Shown: one piece after another, positions 1 through 9,715 of the stretch
How the letters are laid out: each line of letters opens with the position of its first letter
Numbering within the stretch: position 1 is the first letter of the stretch
DNA from: Sternotherus odoratus
Lineage: Eukaryota; Chordata; Testudines; Kinosternidae
DNA: 64,000 nucleotides
Direction: 5' to 3'
Assembly (NCBI GenBank): GCA_032164245.1
Contig: JAVMKO010000001.1
Coordinates: 292,255,041-292,319,040 of the forward strand
Notes under the pieces: generated by a model
What the model was told of the DNA's origin: nothing
Databases searched by the model: none
What the model saw: only the letters and a program-made list of their open reading frames with translations
Translations under genes and position numbers: made by a program

Positions 1-228
1 GGGCAGGAGCGGTGACTGTGGGTGGGGGAGAGGGGCTCTGTGCTGGTGGAGGGTCCTGCCGAAAAAGGGAAGGGCCTGAGGTGCCAGGGCAGGCCAGTGT
101 TGCCAGTTGGGCAGGTTTCCCGCCAAATTGGGCTAGTTCTGAAGGGCGGTGGCGAGAAATTTTACGAGTTGGTGGTTGGCTACTTTTTGGGCTATTTTCA
201 GATGGTGTGTGCTAGTTTTTGGCGGGTT

Positions 229-505
229 CTCTCCCCGACTCTGGGAGGGGAGTGGGGGCTGGTGGCTGAGAGCAGTGGGGGCTGGGAGCCAGGACGCCTG
301 GGTTCTCTCTCCCCGGCTCTGGGAGGGGAGTGGGGGCTGGTGGCTGAGAGCAGTGGGGGCTGGGAGCCAGGACGCCTGGGTTCTCTCTCCCCGGCTCTGG
401 GAGGGGAGTGGGGGCTGGTGGCTGAGAGCAGTGGGGGCTGGGAGCCAGGACGCCTGGGTTCTCTCCCCGGCTCAGGGAGGGGAGTGAGGCTTAGTGGCTA
501 GAGCA
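229..505. repeat. 78-bp minisatellite inside the hAT element, 3 full units plus a partial one
   Basis: The phrase CTGGGAGGGGAGTGGGGG begins at 241, 319 and 397, giving a period of 78 bp. A shortened fourth copy starts near 473. Units two and three are almost identical. The repeat text (..GGGAGCCAGGACGCCTGGGTT..) is of a type I recall as a dispersed intronic minisatellite in turtle genomes, so it probably came in with captured host DNA and is not part of the transposon core. Confidence 0.9.
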
Positions 506-1183
506 GGGGTCGAGTGGGGGAGGGGCTCTGGGCCCCCTCTTGACCCTGTCCCCCCTCTTCCCAGCCTCCACCCCAGCCTGCCCCTGCTGGCCAACGCCTC
601 TGGCCAGTGCGAGTTCCCGGCGCCGTGGGATGATTTACTCATCATGAGTAAATGGTCAAAATATAAGAGGAGTTATTGTGCAGACTGGGAAAAAGAAGCT
701 GATTTCAAGGACTGGATCATGAAAGTACCCGCAGACAATACAAAAGCGTACTGTAAGTTTTGCCGATGTGAAATACGTGCTCACCGGGGTGGCTTGAACA
801 CCCACAAGGCAACCGAAAAGCATCGACGCAATGCCACGCCTTATTCCAACACGTGTAGTCTGTATGAGGTTGGATGTCAGGCTCAGCAGAAAAGTATTGA
901 CAACACAGTAAAGTCTATCGAGCTAAAATTGGCTACGCACATTGCGTGCCATTCAAGCATATCAACGGTCGATCATCTGGGAGAATTAGTTCGTGGTTTT
1001 TCTGATAAAGCCGTTGCGGTGCATCGAACAAAGTGTACTGCCTTGATTAAACGCGTGTTGAGTCCTTCAATGCACGAAGACTTACTTAATGATTTGAGGG
1101 AAGCGTTTTATTCACTTATTATTGACGAAAGCACAGACATAACGAGCGAGAAACAACTTTGCGTTGTTGTTCTTAACTTTTAG
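494..1183 (+). pseudogene. BED zinc-finger hAT transposase, N-terminal fragment fused to an exon-like leader
   Basis: The open frame is 229 residues. The natural transposase start is probably the Met at 644 (MSKWSKYKRSYCADWEKEA). A BED-type finger follows: two closely spaced cysteines in AYCKFCRCEI, then the two histidines of the THKATEKH segment. The end of the frame contains LIIDESTDI, where the first catalytic Asp of hAT RNase-H-like transposases normally sits. The frame stops just after it (LCVVVLNF, TAG at 1181-1183). Family transposases are usually about 600 residues, so the remaining catalytic residues and the dimerisation domain are absent. Residues upstream of the Met come from the captured GC-rich segment and read in frame by chance or by selection. 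Such a product might bind DNA but could not transpose. Confidence 0.8.
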
Positions 1184-1850
1184 ACTAAAATATTTTTGGG
1201 CTATTTTGGCTACTTTTGACTGACATTTTGGCTGGAAAAATTTTGACCATCTGGCAACCCTGGGGCAGGCTCAGGGTCAGTCTGCCCTAGCAGTAGAGGA
1301 TAGGAGGCACTAGGACCCTGCGGCGAGAGCTGCTGCAGGGAAGCAGCATGGAGCTGCACAGGAGAGACAGGGACGCTCTGCTCTGGGGCCCAGGGAGGTG
1401 TGTGGAGAAGGGGTAAGCGGGGTGCAGGAGCAGAGGGGAAGGGGACACCCTGACGTTAGCCTCCCCTTCCCCCCACACCTCCTACACAGCAAGCTGGAGG
1501 CTCCTGGGAGCAGCTCCAAGGCAGAGGGCAGGAGCAGCACATGGCAGTGGGGGGAGGGACAACTGAACTGCCGGCAATTGATAGCCTGTTGAGCAGCTCC
1601 TGCACCGGGAACTTAGGAGAGCGGGGAGCTGATAGGGGGGAGCTGATAAGGGGGCTGCCGGTCCATCCTGGTTCCAGGCCCCCACCAGCGAGCTGCAACA
1701 GGCTGCTCTTCCTGCAAGCAGTGGACAAAGCAAGTGGCTGCCAAACGACATTAGAAGGGAGCATTGTACAACTTTAAACTAACATGTTCCCTAACTGATC
1801 AGCAACAAAAGAACATTAACCGGGACGCTTTTAAGTGAGGAGTTCCTGTA

Positions 1851-3249
1851 TGCTGAGAGTTCAGTCATTTCAGTTGAAAGGTTAGACTCAGAGGCACATA
1901 GCAGTGGATCCTCTAGCCCCGCTTCTACTCAAACTTCACTTTGATAGCAGTGTGCCCCTGCAGAGCACAAAATGCTGCCCACTTCCCTAACCTGCCATGC
2001 CAGTTCTTCTGAAAAAATGCCCTTTGCCTGATAGTGCCTAACAGTAGTACAAAGAAATGTAAACAAAGTTCTGAGATCTATAAAGAACTATTGAAAATAG
2101 CCAGGACAGAGAATTACTGGATTCCTGTAAAAAAGGGTGTAAGAGTACCTGAATTCTATGTTGATTTTCTCCCTTCGAGTTAAAGGGTTACACAGACACT
2201 TACAATGGTCATGTGTGTGACGTTTTGACCGAATCATTTGTACTTAATGGTAAATTAGTGGAGGAATTCTAGAAAACCTTACAGCTGTGCTTAAAGTTCT
2301 TTTTTACGTCAGACTAATAAGTCTCTCTGTGCTCTAGCCTTTCACCTCAGTACAAATCTAACTTAGCTCACAAATGAGTTTGAGAGTCTCAATATCATCC
2401 ATGGAAATGTGTTCATCTCACAAACCCACCTCAAAGGTCTGCATCACATTTAGTCTATGCTGAGGTAGAGCTAAGGACCAGAATAAAGAGGAGTGTTTGC
2501 AGGTCAGAATGCTAAACAGACAAATCAGATGAGCAAGGAGGTACTGCAGGGTGAGGACGGAGGTGAAAAGATGGCTCCAATGCTTGCCTGCAGTGTCTGG
2601 CTCTCACTGGAATGCCTCTCCTCTTTGTGAACATTAGAAATCGTATTTATAAAGCTTGTGCAACATCAAAAATAGACACTCTAACCCAGGAGACTGATGA
2701 GCTGCAGCACAGCTTCAAAACAGCAGAGTGGAAAAGTGGAGCCTCTTAAAAAATGATTACACATCGAAAAAGTCTGACAAAGTGAAAATGTCATCCGCCA
2801 ATGTTCAGGACAGCAATGAACGAAGGACAAGATTTCAATTCCATTAATATTGCATCTTATCCTCATAACCCTAAAACAGCTTGTAGATAATAGCACACTG
2901 TATGGGACTAGCAAGCAGCCTCTCAGTGCTATCTGATCCCTGTAGTTTGGAACAAACATGTTAATAAATGACAGAATATCCATGACCTTTTCTCTGACCT
3001 ACAGTAATGTGCACATGTGGGAATAACAACTTCTTAAAACTAATGAGGCATGGAAAGGGAATACACAGGTATGATTTGTTAATGAGAGTAATCCTCTTCC
3101 GTTCTTTTCTTGCTAACATGCCATCACTCTGACTTGGAGGGACCATTTCTAGAGATGAAGGGGGAGTTTCAAGCTATGCCTACAGTTAAAATGCTACAGC
3201 AGTACACCTGCAGTGCTACAGCTGTGCTTCTGGAGCGTTTCAGTGTAGA
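1851..3249. other. FAM168A downstream intron, no gene seen
   Basis: AT-rich sequence with frequent stops in all frames. I see no splice-flanked open segment resembling the next FAM168A exons and no transposon ends I recognise. Confidence 0.5.
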
Positions 3250-3257
3250 CACATACT

Positions 3258-3387
3258 CAGGGCCGGCGACAGGGGGGTACTACGGGTACAGCTGTACTGG
3301 GCCCCGGACTTAAGGGGGCCCCCCTTAAGTCCGGGGCCCGGTACACAGCTGTACCCGTAGTTGTCCCCCCTTGTCACCGGGCCTGTC
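3258..3387. repeat. Foldback palindrome made of two inverted hAT ends
   Basis: Sequence from the left terminus (3258-3315) is followed at once by its near-perfect reverse complement (3316-3387), which ends in a third terminus-like string, CACCGGGCCTG. The arms include GCTGTAC, GGGCCCCGGACTTAAG and CTACGGGTACAGCTG. The unit could be an older palindromic MITE of the same family on which a longer element was built. Confidence 0.85.
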
Positions 3388-3680
3388 GGAGGAGCGATCG
3401 GAGAGCGAGCGCCGCTCCGCGGGGGCGGGGGCCAGCAAGCGGGGCTGGGGAGACCCGGGGCCGGGAGCCAATGGCAGACCAGCGGGGGGAGGTGGGGCAG
3501 CCGCGGAGCGCCGAGCCCACCAGAGCCGGGAGCGATGCTGCAGCCGCCGCTGGCGCGGGCGAGACACCTCCAGGCCGGCCGCCGGGGAGCGCGCAGGGCG
3601 GGGGGCGCGGCGGGAGCCGGAGAGACTCGTGGATAGGCAGCTCTGCGCCGGAACCAGTCGCACCCGCACCCCAGGTATGT
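3388..3680 (+). other. CpG-rich promoter/first-exon-like cargo inside hAT element
   Basis: The block is dense in CpG and ends in CACCCCAG followed by GTATGT, a good splice-donor context at 3673-3678. An ATG at 3534 and an overlapping open frame (3471-3803) exist, but the encoded proteins look like GC-rich random translation. It resembles a CpG-island 5' exon copied into the element. I do not recognise the source gene. Confidence 0.35.
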
Positions 3681-4241
3681 CTGGTAGCCGGTGGGGAGGC
3701 CAGGCTGGACGGGCAGGGAGGGGGGCAGGAGACTAGGCTGGATGGGGTGGGCAAGGCGTGGGTGCGGGAGGGAAGGAGGTTTGGGTGGGGGGGGGGAGGC
3801 TGAGCTGGACAGGTCAGGCATGGGGGCAGGAGGCTGGGCTGGGAGTGGGAGGGGGGAGGAGGTTAGGTTCGGTGGGATGGGCTGGGCCAGGCAGGGGTGG
3901 GGGAGGGAAGGCGGTTAGAGATGGGGGGAGGCTGGGCGGGGGTAAAGGAAGATCACCCCCAACAGCGGGGTGGGCCAGGCAGGGATGAGTGGGGAGGGGA
4001 GGCGGTTAGGCTGGGGGAGGAGATTAGGTTGGGTGGGCCGGGTCAGGCAGGAGGGGGAAGGAGAATAGGCTGGGGGGCGGGCTCACAAACGATCAGAGTA
4101 TGGGGCCCCAAAATTTCTGTCGCCGGCCCTGTGACATACTACAGTGATGGGAGGGGTTCAGTGGCCACCGGCCTCTCCTCAGCCGGGCTCTCTCAGGCAG
4201 CTACCGCTCTGCACAGAGGCAGCAACCCGAAGCAGCCACTC

Positions 4242-4596
4242 TAGGGTTACCAACTCAGTAATATTTAAAAAACGGGCACTCAAGCAGGAGTGCCGGAACT
4301 TCCATTGCCCCACCTCTTCCCCCGAGGGACTGCCCCCCCCTCCGCTTCCCCCCCCCCCCCCACTGTCGCTCACTGCTTTTCCCCTCCCACCCAGGTCAGG
4401 AGCAACTTGCCTGCAGAGTTAGGGCTGGGAGCCGTAGCCTGCCCGCCAAGCAAGAGGCAGCCCCAGCTGAATAGATGATGTCCCTCGCCTGCAGTAACCG
4501 GACTTTTGGTGTCCAGTCAGTAGATCTGACTGGACATTGCCAGATCCCCGTTTTTTACTGGACTTTCCAGTCGAAAATGGGTCCATGGCTACCTAA
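4242..4596. mobile_element. Degraded hAT MITE
   Basis: The left end TAGGGTTACCAAC and the right end ATGGCTACCTAAG are inverted matches of the CAGGGTTGCCA type also seen at 95 and 15171. The interior carries a pyrimidine-rich stretch (4316-4390) and a short stem (CAGTCAGTAGATCTGACTG near 4514). No convincing target duplication remains. Confidence 0.5.
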
Positions 4597-4782
4597 GGCC
4601 ATCCTCACTCAGCTCTGTCCCACCCCCTCCGCTCCCTGCCTGGGCCCAGGGCGAGGGGCCAAGCAAGCCAGAAACATGTTGACTGGGAGGCAAAGCGGGA
4701 GGAGGACAACTTGGCACTGGCAGAAATCTGGGGATGCACATGACCCCATGTCTCCCCACACACATCGCCTCTGCGCTCGTGT

Positions 4783-5016
4783 GTGGAAAATCCACATCCC
4801 TGAGTGACGTAGTGGTACTGACCTTATCCCCAGCGTAGACAGCTCTACGTCGATGGGTGAGCTTCTCCTGTCCACATAGCTGCTGGCTCTTATGGAGGTG
4901 GATTAACTATGCTGAGAGGACAGCTCTCTCCCGTCGGTGTGAGCATCTTCATTAAAGAGCTACAGCAGCACAGTGGCGCCAATGTAGCATTTTAAGTGTA
5001 GATGTGCCCTGAGTAC
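4783..5016. repeat. Dispersed MITE-like repeat (GTAGATGTGCCCT end)
   Basis: The segment shares wording (TAGCTGCTGGCTCTTATGG, GCATTTTAAGTGTAGATGTG) with other window repeats such as 54222-54497 and 55931-56145. The end is of the type GTGTAGAYSTGCCC. These look like decayed members of one non-autonomous DNA transposon group common in turtles. Confidence 0.4.
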
Positions 5017-5026
5017 ATTTCCCAGA

Positions 5027-5158
5027 CCTGAAGAACTACTCTGTATAAGCTAGAAAGCGTGTCTCTCTCACCAACAGAAGCTCTCCAATAAAAGATATAA
5101 CCTCACCCACAGCATCTCTCTAATACCCTGGGACCAACATGGCTACAACACTGCTAAT
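5027..5158 (+). mobile_element. Penelope-like 3' fragment with decayed hammerhead-type motif
   Basis: CTGAAGA near 5028 followed by CTAGAAAGC about 20 bases later has the spacing of a hammerhead ribozyme core (CUGANGA..GAAA). The stem between them is mostly lost. Downstream come CCAATAAAAGATATAACCTC and GGGACCAACATGGCTACAAC, which recur at 6640-6735 and, inverted, at 33185-33240. The Penelope assignment is from memory of reptile repeats; a SINE is the alternative. Confidence 0.4.
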
Positions 5159-5990
5159 ACTAGACTAATTGTGGGGTGTCACTTACTCACTAGGAAGTGG
5201 ACCGAAACAACCCATTCATTTCACACAGACAATCAAACAGCCTAAAGGAAGAACCTCCTGTGTTTCCATGGCAAATGCCCTCCAGCTTAGAAGTGCCAAG
5301 ACCCAGCAGTGCTGGCTTTTAAAATAAAGTGGGCCACTTTCCATCTAGCTAATGTTTTAGTTCTGCATCTAGCATCACAATTAAGAATCATAGACATTGA
5401 CCCATCAAATGCTGCCAGGTCATGGTTAGCCTAGCAATGAGAACTAAACTAAAACTGGGGAAGTGAGATTGAAAAAAGCTTTAAAGTGATATTACTAAAT
5501 GTGTAATGATTTAAAAGCCCTATTAAAGCAACGTCCTTTCCATTCATTTTGGCCTAGATTCTTGTGATCAGTTTAATCAAGATCTACTAGATTGTGATTA
5601 GCTGGCATCAGATCTCATTCCCGATAAAATTTATATGTGGATTTAGAGCAAGTGGAAATGCTAAGTGTTGCATGTTTTTACTGCTATGACCTGTAATCAC
5701 TCAAAGCTCCCAGAGAGTTTGAGGATTCCTGATTCACTGATAATTTAGCTGTTACTTCAGAATAAAAAATAGATGACACAGTCCTCTAGACGGCTGTAAT
5801 CTAAAACTGGTGTATTTATTAATTGGAAAAAAATAAACCAGAACCATTTGTACTGGTTCGTGGATTAAAATCTTCTTTATTCAAGTTTTAATGACTCAAG
5901 ATGTGTGAAGAGTTTTAGAAATCCTATTTAGAACTGTTAATTTTAAAGCCTAATTGTGATTATTTTACCAGGGGCAGCAGGCAAAACTCC
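5159..5990. other. AT-rich intron, nothing recognised
   Basis: No open frame of note, no terminal repeats and no tandem structure. Composition is ordinary intronic. Confidence 0.5.
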
Positions 5991-6506
5991 CCTTTGGGGG
6001 AGGCTAGCCCCTGCCCTGCCTCTTCAGGCCAACGCCCCGCCTCTTCGGGCTGAAGCCACAGACCTGCTCACTGTTCTCGGCCCCCTTCCCCGTGCCATAG
6101 TCCCAGTCGGGTTGGGGGTGGGGCTGAGGACTCGGTCCAGGCCATGGGGAATGAAGGGGGGCTGAGAGCTCTGCCCTGGTCTGGGTTAAGCTCTCAGCCG
6201 GGACTGCAGCAGAGACCCTGGCTGGAGCTCTGAGCTTGGAGACACTCCCCAGTTCCGCCCCTTTCCCCGCAGCAATATCCCCATTCTGATCACAGCCCCG
6301 TCCCCGTTCCGCACCTTCCCCTGCAGCCCCACCTCTTGCTTGCTCCTTTCCCCACACCGCTGTGGTCACAAGACCAGAAAAGCTCTGTGCCCCTGCTGGA
6401 GCCCTGGGGTTGTGGTGGGGGGAGATTTTGGGGCCTCAAATCCAGCACTGCCCCCACCCCTCCAGCGGTGTGAGGTTTGGAGAGGCTTAGCCTCCCCCAG
6501 CTTCCA
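5991..6506. repeat. GC-rich island, probable DNA transposon insert
   Basis: GGGGGAGGCTAGCCCC near 5996 and, inverted, GAGAGGCTTAGCCTCCCCC ending near 6500 bracket a GC-rich block within AT-rich intron. Overlapping frames are open only because of composition. I cannot identify a target duplication, so this is a tentative call. Confidence 0.3.
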
Positions 6507-6584
6507 TTACATCACCCATGGATTTAACTGTTAACACCTTCTTGGGATGAATGAGGACGTTTATCTATCCTTTAGTGTGTTTGG

Positions 6585-6750
6585 CTGCAGGTTGAGATTT
6601 TCAAAGAAGTGCTCTGTGTAAGCAAAATAGCTTGTCTCTAGCACCAGCAGAAGTTGGTCCAATAAAAGATATTACCTCTTCTCTTCTCTCTGGGACCAGC
6701 TCTTCCCTCTGGGACCAACACGGCTACAACACTGCTAAAAGCTGTACAGG
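6585..6750 (+). mobile_element. Penelope-like 3' fragment, second copy
   Basis: The order is the same as at 5027: GCTCTGTGTAAGC, a GCTTGTCTCTAGCACC segment, AGAAGTTGGTCCAATAAAAG, then GGGACCAACACGGCTACAAC. A short duplication of CTCTGGGACCA interrupts the tail. The hammerhead core is more decayed than in the first copy. Confidence 0.4.
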
Positions 6751-8231
6751 CCCTTAGGCATTCATCTTCCATTGCGATTAGTGGAAGATGTGTGGCTAAA
6801 TCCCTTCTACCCTGTAAATCTCAACCTTGTAGATTCTACGGTACTGCAGTGCATTGAATACTAGACACATTTTTTTCATATTAACTTTTAGACTGATAGA
6901 AAAAAATCCCTAATAGGCAGAATTTTCCATCTCTGAGGATTTCTGTTGCTCCTACCTAAATAATATTTCAGACAGATGTTGCATTATCACCAAACAGAAA
7001 AATCAGATGTATTCATTTTAGGCTGTCATTCTGTATCAGTACAAAGCTGTGCAGCCACTTCAGAGGTACAGTACCATCTTGGAGCAGAGCAGTGACTTTT
7101 GGGGGCTGATTGTGGACCACATATGGCTTGCATTTAAAATGGTAATTGTAGCATGAGCTTTTAGTATGCACAGTATAACTTTAAAATTGCCTAGTTAATT
7201 AAAGGATTTGCGCTGGAACAAAGGTACCCTTGTGACTATATACATACATTGACCGTAGTTGAAGTGTGTAGTGGAAAACTGTTGCCCTGCAAGTTGAAAC
7301 AAAACAAAACAGGAAACTTATCAACAGAAGGATACATAGCCAGTGGTTGGGGTATTGTGATAACTGGGGCTTAGGGAGCCTAAGAGCGGGAAAGTGGATG
7401 GGAAACTCTTACTGAGAGTTTCACTTGAATCCCTGGAAAATCATCTTTATTTTGGGATTACTGGCTTCTGTTGCCTTCTTGAAAGAAAGATGAAATGACC
7501 CTCTCTTTTCCTTGATTCTGCTCTACACAAACTATTTTGCTTAATTACCGTGTGTATATGCATGTGTTCTGTTGCTTATTATCAAAGTAGAATTCTTTAT
7601 TTGACCAGAGAGAGTCCAAGTACAGTAATCTAGCCAAATCTACTGGACTAAATAGATTTCTGCACATTAAAGAGGAGGGGCATCATACACTAAATTATTA
7701 ATATATACCTGAAAATGATTAATAGTTTTCTCAGTGATCAAGGACACAGTTAAAACATAGAGGCTTTCCTACTCAACCTCATATTTATCTCTTTTTAATT
7801 AACACAAGGAGGTGAAAATATTTTCCTCCTTGGCATATTTTTTATGGATGCAAATTTATTTGGGGCAGTGATATTTAACTTGTCTTCAGGACAAGAAAGT
7901 ATTCAGAGATTAGTAGGATTTAAGTCCAGAAGGGACCATTATGATCACATTAATGTGATCTCCTGCTATAGAATTTCAGCCAATCATTCCTGCAGTAGAA
8001 GGGAATTGTTCTTCCCAACTACATAAATAAATGATATTGAGCCCAGCATTATTAATAATCATTTACTTCTTTTGGCTCCCAATACCCAAAGCAGCCCTAA
8101 CAGACACAAAGTTAAGCAAAACATTGCCAACAGACCAAATATCCCACATAAATCCCCAAGCCACTGGAGAGAGAGGAGTTAAACAGAAGCAAAACAAGAA
8201 AGCAAAACCCCAGAAGAAAAGATGTATTTAC
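6751..8231. other. FAM168A intron 3' of the 8232-8357 exon
   Basis: On the minus strand this follows the donor of the 8232-8357 exon. Near 7911-8000 there is a CR1-tail-like phrase (AAGTCCAGAAGGGACCATTATGATC), probably an old minus-strand CR1 end. Nothing else is recognised. Confidence 0.45.
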
Positions 8232-8357
8232 TGAATGCTGCAGATGAAGCTTGGTAAGTTCTGTTCTCAGTCCCAGTGTCCACTGGGAGGTGAAAGGTAC
8301 CCTCTGTGGCACAAGAGGAGGATGTCTGTGGCCAGGCCTGCTTCATCAGAAGTGTAG
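8232..8357 (-). CDS. FAM168A: FAM168A coding exon (ATLLMK..SSAAF), 126 bp
   Basis: Read on the minus strand, TTTTCTTCTGTTTTCACTCAAG precedes the exon and GTAAAT follows it, giving sound acceptor and donor sites. The exon has two bases completing a codon, 41 codons and one base. It encodes [10 protein letters not shown].. through [17 protein letters not shown] to QASSAAF. I recognise this as the segment specific to FAM168A and absent from its paralogue FAM168B. FAM168A (TCRP1) is a small proline/tyrosine-rich protein linked in human cells to cisplatin resistance through interaction with DNA polymerase beta; its molecular role is not well defined. The start phase accepts the final G of the microexon at 16796-16822 (G|CT, Ala) and the end phase (A|GG) suits the Arg that follows in the human protein. 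Differences from human, as I recall it, are minor (QTSSSCA for QNSSSCG). Confidence 0.94.
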
Positions 8358-8855
8358 CTTGAGTGAAAACAGAAGAAAAGGTGTTATACAGGAACAAACA
8401 GCGGGATGTCAATTACAGTAGCAACACAGTATCCCTTTTTTGATGGTGAAATTAAAACTGTTATTTTTTTTTAAGTAAAAAAACATCTAGGAATTTCATA
8501 ATATGATTTGTCACATTTCCTGAGGCTGAAGGATATGGAAAACCAGAAAATGACTTATCAAGGACTGGTGGACTTAAGGACTTAAGGAGAGAGCATGGGC
8601 GTAGTTTGAGACATTGGGAGGGCAGAGGAGGAAGGCCTGTGCAAACTGCCAGTCTCGGGCAGGTGAGGAATTTGCCGCCCCCATCCCCATGCATGACTTC
8701 ATTGGCCTGACTGGAGCTGCCCGCTCCCCCAACTACAGAAGTCAGACTATGCCTACAGTTGAGAGTCCTACACAGATCTACACTATTAGGCACAATGTCT
8801 GCAGGGATAGTTTTCAGAGTGCTTGGAAGATCCCAGGGATTTTCAAGGTAGCATC

Positions 8856-9362
8856 ATGATGATACTAAACCGCTCAAGGTAGTTAAGACCAAAGCAGATT
8901 GTGAAGAACTTCAAAAAGATCTCACAAAACGAAGTGATTGGACAACAAAATGACAAATGAAATTTAATGTGGATAAATGTAAAGTAATGCTCATTGGAAA
9001 AAATAATCCCAACTATACATACAATAGGATGGGGGCTAATTTAGCTACAATTTATCCGGAAAAAGATCTTGGAGTTCTCTAAAGACATCTACACAGTGTC
9101 AAAAAGGCAAACAGGATGTTAGGAATCATTTAAAAGGGACAGATAACAAGACAGAGAATATCTTATTGCCTTTATATAAAACCATGGTGCACCCACATTT
9201 TGAATACTACATACAGATGTGGTCTCTTCATCTCAAAAAATACATATTGGCATTAGAAAAGGTTCAGAGAAGGGCAACTAAAATGATTAGGGGTTTGGAA
9301 TAGGTCCTATATGAGGAGAGATTAAAATGGCTAGGACTTTTCAGCTTGGAAAAGAGGAGACT
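8856..9362 (+). pseudogene. CR1 LINE reverse transcriptase fragment, decayed
   Basis: The segment is close in sequence to 52150-52680 of the better-preserved CR1. It starts at the catalytic Asp-Asp-Thr-Lys region (GATGATACTAAACC) and runs to GGACTTTTCAGCTTGGAAAAGAGG. It has several in-frame stops (TGACAAATG for TGGCAAATG), an internal deletion near 9083, and is cut at both ends. Confidence 0.85.
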
Positions 9363-9529
9363 CCAGCCATCCTCTCCTTTTTGAACAATACTGACAATAT
9401 AAATCTAGAAAACAATAGACTCCAGCTCTCGAGAAGAGGTACGGGAGGGAATGTGAACTCATGGGAGACGACTGCTAGGGCTGAGGAGAAGGCCAGTCTG
9501 TGGTTAAAGGATAGGTTGGGAGTCAGTAG

Positions 9530-9715
9530 AACTAAGTTTTATGCCTGGCATTGGCACTACTTCCTGCGTGACCTCAGACAAATTACAACTGCTCCGTGCC
9601 TCAATTTCCTCATCTGTAAAATGGAAATGTTAATACTTGCCTACCTCACAGCTAGGCTGGAAGGTTTCGATTCATAGTGTTAGCCAGACACTCATATAGT
9701 AGGTGCTATAGAGTA
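9530..9715 (+). mobile_element. MIR SINE
   Basis: Contains the MIR core: GCGTGACCTCAGACAAATTAC, then CTCAATTTCCTCATCTGTAAAATGG and a CTACCTCACAG tail. Orientation is plus. It is diverged, as expected for an ancient amniote SINE. Confidence 0.8.

Larger units (their letters stand above)
95..1262 (+). mobile_element. hAT-superfamily element with exact 8-bp target duplication and truncated transposase
   Basis: The terminal inverted repeats are CAGTGTTGCCAG at 95-106 and CTGGCAACCCTG at 1251-1262, one mismatch in 12. The 8-bp direct repeat GGGCAGGC sits at 87-94 and again at 1263-1270, the hAT hallmark. Inside, in order, are about 130 bp of subterminal sequence, a 78-bp minisatellite (229-505), a pyrimidine tract plus CAG ending at 564, a short exon-like GC-rich piece (565-630), and the N-terminal part of a BED-finger transposase (to 1183). 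The element then jumps straight to the right subterminal region. It is internally deleted and cannot encode a full transposase. Confidence 0.93.
1..1848. mobile_element. Tigger-like non-autonomous DNA transposon, 5' end outside window, split by a hAT insertion
   Basis: The right end reads ..TTTAAGTGAGGAGTTCCTG followed by TA, the form expected of a pogo/Tigger-type element with a TA target duplication. The GC-rich interior at 1271-1790 resembles a repeat I recall from turtle genomes. Bases 1-94 and 1263 onward look continuous once the hAT element at 95-1262 is removed. No long ORF belongs to it. The left terminus is not visible, so assignment rests on the right end and on memory of the family. 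Confidence 0.45.
3258..4131. mobile_element. hAT-type non-autonomous element with GC-rich cargo
   Basis: The left end CAGGGCCGGCGACAG at 3258 is matched inverted by CTGTCGCCGGCCCTG ending at 4131, a 15-bp perfect terminal repeat. The direct repeat ACATACT occurs at 3251-3257 and 4134-4140. With one flanking base it is a 7/8 match of the expected 8-bp duplication, and the right copy is offset from the terminus by a base or two. The interior is far more GC- and CpG-rich than its surroundings: a foldback (3258-3387), a promoter/exon-like block (3388-3680) and a G-rich degenerate minisatellite (about 3690-4080). No transposase is present. Confidence 0.85.
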
